A stretch of DNA of 60,935 bases from Zygnema circumcarinatum (taxonomy: Eukaryota > Streptophyta > Zygnematophyceae > Zygnematales > Zygnemataceae). Below, piece by piece: positions 22,410 to 33,200 of this stretch. Positions within the stretch are counted from its first letter, which is position 1; each line of letters starts with the position of its first letter. The translations under genes and the position numbers were made by a program. The stretch spans positions 2,641,230 through 2,702,164 of the forward strand of contig CM074804.1 in NCBI GenBank assembly GCA_037447605.1. Direction: 5' to 3'. Under the pieces are notes generated by a model. It saw nothing but the letters and a program-made list of their open reading frames with translations. It ran no database searches and was not told the origin of the DNA.

Positions 22410-22943
22410 CACAGGTCGGACCAATGGATCGGCAACCATTCCAACCATTGGATGGCAATGTTTGGACGTCTACTGGTTGGCAACCAGTCGAATGGTTGCC
22501 AACCAGTGGCATCCACTGGTTCCGAACCATTCGAATGGTTGTTTTGATCCTTTTGCAAATAGTTTGCAACCAGTTGAATTGTTGGCAAGCATTGGATCCA
22601 ATGGTTCGCAACCAGTCGAATGGTCGCCAACCATTGGCATCCACTTGTTCCAAACCAGTCGATGATTGTTTCAGTCCGGCGCCAATGGTTCGCAAACCAG
22701 TCAAATGGTTGGCAAGTATTGGCATCTACTGGTTACGAACCATTCGAATGGTTGTTTTTATCTAGCGCCAATCGTTGGCAACCAGTCGAATGGTTGGCGA
22801 GCATTGGATCCCATGGTTCCGAACCAGTAGAATGGTTGCCAACCATTGGCATCCACTGGTTCCGAATCATTCGAATGTTTGTTTAGATCCGTCGCCAATG
22901 GTTGGCAACCAGTCAAATGGTTGGTCTAATGGTCCGACCTGTG
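22410..22943. mobile_element. Palindrome-array TIR element 2 (8-bp TSD)
   Basis: A 534-bp relative of element 1. Ends are CACAGGTCGGACCA and its exact inverse TGGTCCGACCTGTG, with a perfect 8-bp duplication AAATCCTC (22402-22409 and 22944-22951). The interior repeats palindromes such as AACCATTCGAATGGTT and CCAACCATTGGCATCCACTGG: it favours the CATT/AATG form where element 1 favours CAGT/ACTG. No coding capacity is recognised. Two independent insertions with precise duplications support a real transposon family. Confidence 0.88.
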
Positions 22944-22951
22944 AAATCCTC

Positions 22952-24017
22952 CTCCAACGAAAACTTTTTCAAAACCCATATATACCCGTCGTTTAGTCGC
23001 TTCGTTCTGGCAGATTTCTCATCTTAGCCCAGAATTAGTTGGAACCTTTGGACCTTGGCAAGTTTGCAGTCATCGGCCCCCCGGCCGGTTTGCAGTTTGT
23101 GTTTAACCTCCTTCAGCGTGCACTCGTTTCGAACCCGTGACACAAATTTGTGCCTCAACGTTTCAATAAGCCTTAAGTAAATCAAATCCCAATTTCTCGC
23201 AAAAAAGTCTTACGGCAACGAGTAAGCTTTTCATGACTCCGATAACTAAAATATGGAACTTAAAAAAGCTTAAACAGGAAAACAAAGAAGAGGCTTAAAA
23301 AATGTTAATAATACGGAAGTGAATTACTGATCTCTATGTGAAGGTCAAGCACAGTCCTTCACGAACAATACAAACCCTAGAATTTTTTCTTCGACTCTGA
23401 AATCTCTACGCTTTGCAAATCCTACATAATTTCCAAACTTCGCTGACCTTCGTTTTATTATGTATTTTGAATTGGGTAAATTTTATCACAGAGTAAACGG
23501 CTCTGAATTGCTATGGAGTTTGTTACAAGCGTTCTCGGAGATCACGGGCCGAGGCCTCCTCAAGACTATGGTGGTTCCTCGTATTGACCCTACACCCTAC
23601 ACCCTACACCCTACACCCTACACCCTACACCCTATATCACCTAGAGCCTAGAGCTTAGAGTCTCTAGCTTAGAGCATAGTGCCTACAGCCTAGAACCTAG
23701 ATCCTAAACTCTAGCGCCACACCACAATCGGACCGTGGCTGCCAACTTCGCCCCGCCAACTCGCGGTTTGCAGTTCCCTGTTTTCGCTCTGACCGCCGAG
23801 CCCAAATTTCGGGCCCAACGCCGCAACCCGCGGTCCCGGTGTGCACCAACTCCCGCCTCGCCAACCCCCTGGTCTCGGCCGCCCGCCCGCCCGCCTCGGT
23901 CGGTCCCGAGTCGGTCGGTCGGTCGGTCGGCGGGCGGCCTACGGGCCAGCGCCAGCGCCAGCGCCGGCCCCGGCCCGTCCCTGCCTGCGCCTTGAGGGGG
24001 TTCCGTGTCGACCCGCA
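22952..24017. other. Intergenic, upstream of transporter
   Basis: No gene seen. 23040-23560 is AT-rich and featureless. A short heptamer array and GC-rich 5' leader sequence (23740-24017) precede the transporter start. Confidence 0.5.
23587..23634. repeat. (CCCTACA)n heptamer array
   Basis: About seven tandem CCCTACA units ending in CCCTATATC. It resembles a plant telomere repeat with one base changed, followed by degenerate CCTAGAG words. Confidence 0.9.
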
Positions 24018-27000
24018 ATGGAAGGGCGAGCCAGGCGGAGCGCGCCCTCAGGCGGGGGCTGGGCCGCGGCTGCTGTTGGTGGTGGTGCAGGGGGAGGCGG
24101 AGAGGGAGGGGGAGGGGGAGGGGGAGGGGGAGGGGGAGGAGGAGGAGGGGGAAGCGACAAGAAGTCCGAGGGGAGTGCGTCCGTCAGCGAGGGGCGGAAA
24201 ATGGCGCCTGCTGGCGTCAGCGGGGGGCTCGGAACGGCGGGCGCGCTGACGCTTTCCGTGGTGTCGTCGGTCTCCATCGTTATCTGCAACAAGGCGCTCA
24301 TGAGCGCGTTCAAGTTCAACTATGGTGGGATTGCAGGCTATTGTTGGCACTGATCGTTTCTTTCTTGTTGCAGGCCTTGCAGATCACGCGTCTCCTGGTC
24401 TCAGCTTTTTGGGATTTTTTCTTGACGTCTGCATTCATGTTAGGGCGTATTGTACGAGATATGGAAGAGTCTGAAAAATGCATTGTCCGCAAGTCGGATT
24501 TGTACTACATTACGAGGTTTCCAAAAGCATTTTTTTCGCACTTTCGGATCTGTTTGAAGCGTTCAGTTTATATCTTATGCGTTTTCTTGAATATTGATCA
24601 GGGACTGTGCTTGAAGCCTCGTCTGAGCAACGAGCTCTTCTTCTTTCTTACATGCTGCGACGTTCAGGGCTCTCTGAAGCATTCGCTTTTGCTTTTTGGC
24701 GTTGCTTTAAGCATTCCACGGATACCATTTGCAGTGCTTGGATCATTTTTCCATCAGTATTGAGTTACCTCATACCTTCGCTCCCACTTCCAGATCCCTT
24801 TTTTTTCCAGCATTGCCGACTTCTTCTCATCCTGAAATCCTTCACCGGTTGTCTCTTACTGTGCCTGAAACATTTCTTTTTATTTCCATTTTTTCTTCAT
24901 TTCATTTGCTCGTTGAGCTGATGTTACTCTGAAGCATTCTGGCATTTTAGGTCCTGCTCCATTGATTGTTTGACCTTTTTGACCTGTCTGAAGGCATTAA
25001 ACCTGCGCCATTTGATTGGCTTTTTTCAATTTTTCCTTACATTTCTTCAGGTGCTTGTTGAGCCGCTTTTATCCACAGAAAGATCTCTTTTCCCTTTACT
25101 AGAAACAAGTCAAGTTAATTAACCACTTAATTTTCTCGATATTTTGTTACCTATGTGCAAACTGACGATGCCGTCTCCCTGTATGCTCTTGAAAAAGAAA
25201 AATTATAAACGTGCAGAGCGGAATAAAAACACCTCCTTTTCTTTTCTTGTCGGATTTTCCTCAATTTCTTAATCCGCCTTCATTATTTGGCTGCATGCAG
25301 CTACTACTTTGACGAGCTGGCATCTCGCTGTCACCTTTTTATCCCTTCACTTTTTTCGGAAAATCGGATTCTTCGAGCACAAACCCATAGACTGGAAAGT
25401 AGTGATGGGTTTTGGAATTCTGAACGGTGCTTCCATTGGGCTTTTGAACCTCTGCCTCGGCTTCAATTCCGTCGGATTTTATCAGGTAATAGCGCCAAAC
25501 ACATGTTCTTATGATTTTTTCTCCGTCGCTGTGTATGGATCGGGATCCATAGCGGCTATACATTCGATGTCATCAGCCAATCCAGGTTTGCCACGTAAGC
25601 ATTTTGTCTGATTCGGCAATCTCTGATTGGATTGGACCAATCGGTACTGGGTACCCTCAATGGAATTCAGCCTTATCTCAGTTCCTGGTAACAGTTTGTG
25701 TCTTGCTTGCCTTGTTTCATGCTTGATCTATTTTTTGTTATGTCAATCTTGCTGTATAGGGAGGGAAGCCAAGTCATACACTCTTTTTTCCCCCCACTCT
25801 CTCTCTCTGTCTTCCCCCTCTCTCCCTTTTGCTCCCAACATCGCCCTTTTGTGTGTCTTTCTCCGTCCTCTCTCGCTTATGGGCACTCTTCATCACTCTG
25901 TGTGTTTCTCACTCTCTCTCTCCCTTTTGCTCCTTCTCCCTCTCGCTCTGTTTCTCTCCCGAAGGGCTAGCATAATAACTCTTGGAAGCATCTTTTGGCT
26001 GTGTGTGGGCAGATGACAAAGCTGGCGATCATTCCGTGCACAGTACTGCTGCAGACTCTCTTCCTCAACATGAGATTCAGGCGCGAAAACCATTACACTG
26101 TCCTTCACTAACTCTAGTTTTCATGAAGCCGAAATTCAGTCCCAAGGGCAAACCTAGCCAATCAATTCAAACCCCAACGTTTTCCTGCCAAATTTCCTCT
26201 GAAACCCCTTCAAAACCCTTAAGCTCAAACCCTATATGCCCCATTGATGGTTTGTTTGAGGAAAGGAACCCCGACTCAATTCAACCGCTGTAAACCTACT
26301 CAATATACCTTTACCCCCCGTCTCCCCCACAATAATAAGCTCCTCCCATTTGGAAAACCTGAAACGTTAAACCCTAATTGATAACTAAACCTAATGGATG
26401 GTTTGCTTTGGGGGTGCAGCTCTTCCGTACAGCTCTCTCTCCTGCTGCTCCTTTTGGGCGTGGGCATTGCCACTGTCACAGACCTTGAGCTCAACTTTGT
26501 CGGAACTGTGCTCGGAATCTTGGCCATCCTTACGACTTGCGTCGGTCAAATTGTATCCTCTCTTATGTCTATGCTCACTCTCTCTTCCCCCCTCTCTTCT
26601 CTCTCTTCTCTCTCCGAACGCATACATACAGAAATGCAAGGAGATTGTTGATTTGCAGCGGATGTAAACTTCTGTAATCTGTTTGGGCCCTTCTATGCAT
26701 TAAGTAAAACTTATCTACCGTGGTAAGCCACGCATTTCATCTAGGGAATGCATTTTTTCACTTGAACCCTTAACGGAGTTCGAAGCTTCCCTTCCTCTCC
26801 CTTTCACTCTCCTTCTCCCACGTATGACAGGAATGTGATTAGGCAGTCTTTTCGTTGGTCCCACATATCGTGTGGTTGAATTGTTACTCGGTCCAGGATG
26901 TCAAGACAAGACGGAGGCAGGCAGGGCGAGTGATTCGGAAAGAGTCGATAGAGAGAGAGACAGAGAGAGAGAGAAAGGGAGGGAGACGAGACTGGAAGGA

Positions 27001-29199
27001 GGGATGTAGAGAGTTGTTGGGTCTCGAGAACAGGAAACAGTAATATCTTCCTACCTTCCTTCGATACCTTTCCATTTTTTTGGCCTTTCGGCGTTGATTC
27101 CTTAACTTGACCTGCTCTCCCCCTCCAGATGACCAACACTATTCAAAAGACTCACAAAGTTTCCAGCACGCAGCTGCTCTACCAGTCTTGTCCTTTTCAG
27201 TCCGGCATTCTCCTCCTTGTAGGCCCTACCCTCGACGGTTACCTCACTGGCAAAAAAGTCTTCGCCTTTGACTACACGTTTGAAGTTGTGGTGAGTTTAA
27301 ACCTAACTATAAAGACATTGTGAATGATGCTGGAGTGAGAACAGATAGAATGGTTATAGGCTCGGCCTTCTCCATAACTTCTCCAAAGTGTCATTCCGTA
27401 TAAGTGAAATGTGTAACAAGTGGACGGTGTTATAGCCGTGTTATTGGAATGGAGGTCCTTCCTGCTCTGAATGCGTTTAATCATATCCAAAGTGTCGTGA
27501 TATAAAGAACTTTCGAAAGCATATAAATCTATCGATTCAGAGACATGCCAGGTTAGCAAAGTCAAACCAATCAAGTTAATCTTGTCTTTCTCTAAAGAAA
27601 GCGAGAGAGAGAGAGAAAAAAGAGAGAGAGAGGAAAAGAGAGCGAGAGAAAGGGAGAGAGATTCTTAACCCCCTCTCTCAAATTATGGTCATATTGTGCA
27701 GTTCTTCATCCTCCTCTCCTGCGCCATTTCCGTCTCTGTCAACTTCAGTACCTTCTTAGTGATTGGGAAAACCTCCCCTGTCACATACCAAGTGCTGGGC
27801 CACTTGAAGACGTGCCTCGTTCTCGCTTTTGGATATGTCCTTCTGTCCAACCCCTTCAGTGTGAAGAACGTGATGGGGATCCTCATAGCCATGTTTGGAA
27901 TGATGGCTTATAGCTACGTGCAGATCCTCGAGTCCAGACCTAAAGACACAGAGAAGATGTCTCCTCTGGTGAAGGTGAGTGGAGGAGAATGCAGGCACAA
28001 CCTAGGTCTTTTTACTACCTAAAATCCCTTCCTACAAAAACGAGTAGCTGTAAGGATAGGGGAGGGTGTGTGGGGTGTTGTGTGGGGAGTACTTCGATAC
28101 GGAGTGTGGGAGGCGGGCGGGAAGGGAAGGCGGGAGGAAGGGAGGCAGGGAGAGGCGTCCAAAGAGTGGGAGGGAAAGAGAGGAGAGGGCGGGTGGAAAG
28201 AGGGTGCACTGCTAGGAAGAAGTGTGGGAAAGTTGGACGTACCAAGGGGTCTTATGCTTGGAAAATAGGACACACCCACAAAGTGAGGAGGGAGAAAGGG
28301 AGGGAGGGAGGTGCTTGTAAGCGGGCAAGATTGAGGGATTGAGGGATAGAGGGGTGGAGAGAGGGAGAAGCGGAGGGAGGGGGAGGCAGACGAGGGAGGA
28401 AGCTTGGTCTCCCTAGAATGCGAGGAAAGGGATTCGGACGGAATGCTAGGAACTAGGGAAGACGGAGAGAGGGAGGGTGTCAAGGGATGAGGGTGCACCT
28501 AGCTGTAGGTGTCTTGTGGGTTCAGAAGAAGATGATAGTAAGCGCATAAATTCGAAATTAATATTGGAACAAAGTCACTTTCACAAAAGTCGTTTTAACT
28601 TGAAAATTTGGGAACCACAGATAAAGAGTGATCAGCTTCTGGAATACGTCACTACCACCTAGCAGTCGTGTGAGAGCCAATTTTTAGAGAAGCGATCGTG
28701 ACAGCTGGATTTCAAAATTGGCAATATTTCCCTTAGGGATAAGTATAGTCCCTGACTATCTGACTAGTCTGATTTTCCAATTGGCGGTTTTTGCAGAGTG
28801 TCGATAACTCGTTGAAGGAGGGCGTTGACGTACGTCCCTTACAAACTCCCTATTCTTTCTCTCTCTCGTTCTCTCTCTCTCTCTCTCTCGCCCTCTCGCT
28901 CTCTGTATTTTGTGAATCTAACATTTACATTGGAATGATAGGTTTTTGATTCATTTCATGACCTGGACCGCGTTTTTTCCTTCGCCATCTTTTCTCACGC
29001 TACTTGCTCTATTTCAAAGACTCGGACGTTAACTAAGGACAGAAAAGGGGCGAGAAGGACAGAGTGAGGTCAACGACGTCAACGTTTTCCTTTCTATCTG
29101 ACCTGAGTGTTATCACTACGTGCGTGTTTGCAGATGAATTCGGAGAATGATCCTCTCCTTCAAGCGGAGGCAGGAGAGGCAAATCCCCTCCGGCGCTAA
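24018..29199 (+). CDS. UDP-xylose-transporter-like nucleotide-sugar transporter
   Basis: Eight exons: 24018-24324, 25301-25485, 26013-26080, 26420-26552, 27129-27290, 27702-27974, 28797-28829, 29134-29199; 408 residues. The protein is a drug/metabolite-superfamily (TPT/NST) carrier of the Golgi/ER, exchanging a nucleotide sugar for UMP to supply cell-wall synthesis. Diagnostic family blocks include SVVSSVSIVICNKALMS, GFGILNGASIGLLNLCLGFN, TKLAIIPCTVLLQTLF, LLLGVGIATVTDLELN, STQLLYQSCPFQ and IGKTSPVTYQVLGHLKTCLV, which are those of plant UXT proteins as I recall them. Multiple hydrophobic segments fit ten membrane helices. The N terminus is unusual: a poly-Gly stretch made by a GGGGGA microsatellite. 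The intron after exon 3 is GC-AG (TTCAG|GCGCGA). An in-frame ATG lies at 23841, but its translation is low complexity. The C-terminal tail carries NDPLL. Exact substrate is inferred. Confidence 0.88.
24090..24155. repeat. Coding GGGGGA microsatellite
   Basis: Purine tandem repeat inside exon 1 of the transporter, translated as a long Gly run with a single Glu. It lies before the first membrane segment. Confidence 0.85.
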
Positions 29200-30294
29200 G
29201 CGGTGAAGGAAAATTCAATCTATTTTTTGACATGTGATGAGTCAATGTACAATTTTTTCACGCCTTTTCAGTGGTCATAGTCACCTCCCACCTGGGGCGG
29301 AGAGGAGATGAAAGAACGGGACAGAACGAAAAGAGGGAACTTGAAGAAGGTCTCTTGAAATCGTATGCTGAGAAGGAATCCCAGAATGACAGGTCGGGTT
29401 TCCGGCAGTTCTTTTTTTTTTTTAGTTGAGGCACCCTCTTTTATTTGCCTTTTGGGGCCGACTCGTGCATGTGTATTTATTTTGCTTTAGGAACACGCGC
29501 CCCCTTCCCTTCCTCTGGCTTGAGGCAGAACCCTCACAGGCTACGCTTTCAAGCCTTCAACCCTGGTCCTAGATCCTAAGCCCTGGATTCTCGACCATTG
29601 ACCCTGAACTCTGGACACTGAACCGCCATACTGATGCAGTGGGAACGCCGTTGTTTGTAGTGTTTTGTAAACACGGAGGGATGGCAAAGGAAAGGGTGGA
29701 GAGGGAGAGGCTTTTGTGGAGAAAAACGAGTGAGAGAAATCCGCATGATAGCATGCACCATGTGTCCATGTAGGAAATGTACGGAATGTCTAGTTTTGTC
29801 TTACTTCACTATCTGTAACTAGAAAGGGAACGTTGATCTCAGAACTTAAGCCCTTTAATGTAACAACCTCCGCCTCGTGCAGCAGATGGATGATGTATGT
29901 ATGGAATCTAGAAGGATGCAACTGGAGGGAAAATCGCGTAGATTCATCTGGAGAAACCGAATCCAGAAGGACTGGTCTGCTGTGGTGGCCATGATGTATT
30001 GGATTCTTGTTTTTGTTCAGTTTGTTTTCAAATGCAAGCGCATGTTGACAACATACACACATGTATGCGGTACAACAAAAGAGGTGCCAGTCAAATATCG
30101 TGTGAACCCAATCCATGTCATGTTACAACATGTCACAGTCAATTAACATGACATACTCAGCTGAAACTGAAACCGGAGCCGACTAACTAACTTTGCATAG
30201 ACTAAGACAAGCGGAGGGAGAGACTCCTCTCCTCTCCCAGCCCTTTCCTCTTTCCTAAGCGGCCACTCCCCTCCTCAAAGCAACCCCTCCGCCC
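29200..30294. other. Convergent intergenic region
   Basis: Lies between the transporter 3' end and the EFL1 3' end. Nothing coding is supported; short open frames lack family features. Confidence 0.5.
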
Positions 30295-33200
30295 TCACAC
30301 CTTGCGCGCCCTCGTCCTCTGCTTGGTGCCGCTCTCCACGAGCTTCTCCTCCACCGTCAGCCCCTTCCTCCGCCTCACGCTGTCCATCAGCCGCCGCGCC
30401 ACGTTCCGTGCCAGCCCCACTCCATCGCCGTACTCCTCCAGTTCGTCTTCCGTTCTCGGCACAAAGAAAGGGTCTTCCTCCATGGTCACCCAATGGCTCA
30501 GCACCAACTGCATCATGTGAAACAACCATCAAAACGCCATCAAGAAACCCAAACAAAATTAAAAAACCCACGATCGCGCCCTAAACCCGAAACCCAACAT
30601 GCCAAAATATTCGAGGCCAAAATCTCCACCTGTGGGCTTGCCCCTCCGGACGTTTTCCTCCTGAGCTCATCTGCGAAGCCGAAGCTCTCTCCCACGGGCA
30701 TGTGCGCGTGCACTGTGAAGGTGTCGGAGCCCTCCCGCATCTCCTCCCTCACGATCGTCGCCCGCCGCCTGCCCAGCACGACGTACACTTGACCTAACGC
30801 ATCTGCGTTGGTGGCCACCTGTGGGAGAGAGATAAGCAGCATGGGAATTGTTAGGGAATATTGAAGAGGGGAGAGGGAGGGAGAGGAGAGGTGGGTGGGG
30901 GGGAGATGGGGGGAAAGGGGGAGGGACAGGGGGAGTGGGAGGGGTAGAGGGAGGTGGGGAAGGCAAAGAGTGGGAGGAAAAAGCAGGAGAGGGAACACAG
31001 TGCAAAATGGAGGGAGATGTCCTGACTTCGCAAAAGTACATGGCCTCCGCCATGCGCGGATGGTTAGCCATCACCGCTGCCCTGCAGGCCTCCTTCACCG
31101 CTGTGATGACTTGGCCGGAAAATGGGCCGTACAGCTCTGCTGAGCTCTCTCCCGCAGGGTCTCTCTCTACCTCCGACGCCGCCTCTCTCTGCACACACAA
31201 TAAAGAAAGCCAAGAAACACAGGCAAGAAATGGAAATGAATGAAGAAAAGGGAAGGGAGGGGAATTGGGGAATTTAAGACAACCATTAAGCAGAACCATA
31301 TACAAAGAAGCCTGAAGCTCTTAAAAAATCTAGAAACCCTACAAGCTCTAGAAACCCCTGAAAACCCTGAGACCCTGCAAGCCTTACATTTGCTCGAAAT
31401 CGGTACCCCCTCGGCACGATACTCGCTTCGATCAGAAAAGCAAGTCCCCAAAGCGGCTCCTCACAAAGGGGCCCCGCCGCAGTGGCTAACTGAAATCCGG
31501 CCACTACATTTCCGCTTAAGTTTTCCGCTTCCTCCAATAATTCGCTCATCAAATCTGTCCCCCCATCCTCCTCTCTCCCACGCTCCTCCCGCTCCCCCTC
31601 TACTCCTTTTTCTTCAGCTTTCGTTACATTTACAGGTGACGTGGCTAACCCTAATTTTAGAGAGGCTACTGGAGACCCCTTTATCCTTATCTGCACACCC
31701 GTATATCCCCTGCTATCGGTTTCCATGTGCTTTTCCGTAAAACTATCTGCAATACTGCTGGCAAGTAGCATGTTAGAGCCCGACTGGCGCGGTCCCAATG
31801 ACCAGATATTTTCTAAGTACTTTTTCCAAGGGTTTTCTCTATCTCTGTCTCCCACTTTCTCTCCCTCTCTCTTCTCTCCCTTTTCCTCTCCCTCCTCCCC
31901 TCCCCCAGCCGCTAGCAGTCTCCTCCTTAACACTGCCACCGGATCTTCTCTCAACCCTTTCCTGCTGCTGCTTTGCCAATCAAAATTTTCTTCTCTGCCC
32001 GAACTAGGATTTTGTCTCCGCATTTTTGGCCCAGCTATTGTCATTTTTCCCTCCACTATTATACTCCGAATAAGATCGGAATTGTCGTCCAAAATTGCTG
32101 TTATTGCTTGTGGCTGTCGCGCGACGCGGACTCTCACATGGCACCGTCCGTTAGGCGTAACGGACTCCGTTACAGGCGAAAAAGCAGCTCCGTGGTTTCC
32201 GCTTTCCATCGAAACTTCTTCGGCCGCTTTTATGGTTTCTCGGAATGCGACTAAAGGAGGAGACACGACTAATTTCACTCCCGCAAAACGTTCCTAACAA
32301 CGATAAACAATTAAAGTAAGAAAACCGAATTAGCTTTTCATTAGGTGAAACTTGAAAATAAACAGAGAATCTACTTCACGTTAGACTTCAGGGTTCAAAG
32401 TTTAAAAGTGGGCCTCGAAGGCAAGGAACTAAGGATCCGGTCAAACAACCAAAACAAAAACAAATAAATAAATCCAAACAGCAGAAAACCCAATTTCTTA
32501 ATTTTCTACACCCCCCTGAAGCAGATAGTGTGTGAAGCAGTTGGGGAAAAGGAAAGAAGAAGTTGGCTGAGAGGAGTGGCTGAGATTTTGGCCCTCCAAA
32601 TCATCTTCCTCCCTTTCACTGCAACACCCGCCCACTTCTAAAACCTCCACCCAGAAAAAAAACCGTCTTTCCCAACCTATTCCTTAGAAGCCATTAGAGG
32701 GTTTTACAGTTAGGGTTGAGCCCTCCCTCTCCCTCTCCCTCTCCCTCTCCCTCTCCCTCTCCCTCTCCCTCTCCCACCTCCCGAGGGTNNNNNNNNNNNN
32801 NNNNNNNNNNNNNNNNNNNNNNNNNNNNNNNNNNNNNNNNNNNNNNNNNNNNNNNNNNNNNNNNNNNNNNNNNNNNNNNNNNNNNNNNAGAAAAAGGGAG
32901 AAAGTGAAAGAGAGAGAGCGAGAGCGAGAGAGAGAGAGTGTGGGGAATGCACCGTTCATCTCTATAAAATGATTCACCTTTACTTTGCACGAATTAGGTC
33001 GATAGAAACAAAATGTTAGTTAATTGGACATTACAAAGAAAAATGATTTCCGCATTGTTTGACTCACTTGCAGATATTTTGAATATGTCGTCGGATCAAA
33101 AGGATCGTACTGTCCCGAGAGCACATAGATGTTTTGACCTTCCCTAAGAACTCCGCTAAAAACACGCGCAAACCCTAAGAAACATTCTCGATTCGCCGAG

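Noticed and set aside
23841-24017. Upstream in-frame ATG for the transporter
   Set aside because: Would add 59 Arg/Ala/Pro-rich residues without family support; the ATG at 24018 is preferred, though not proven.
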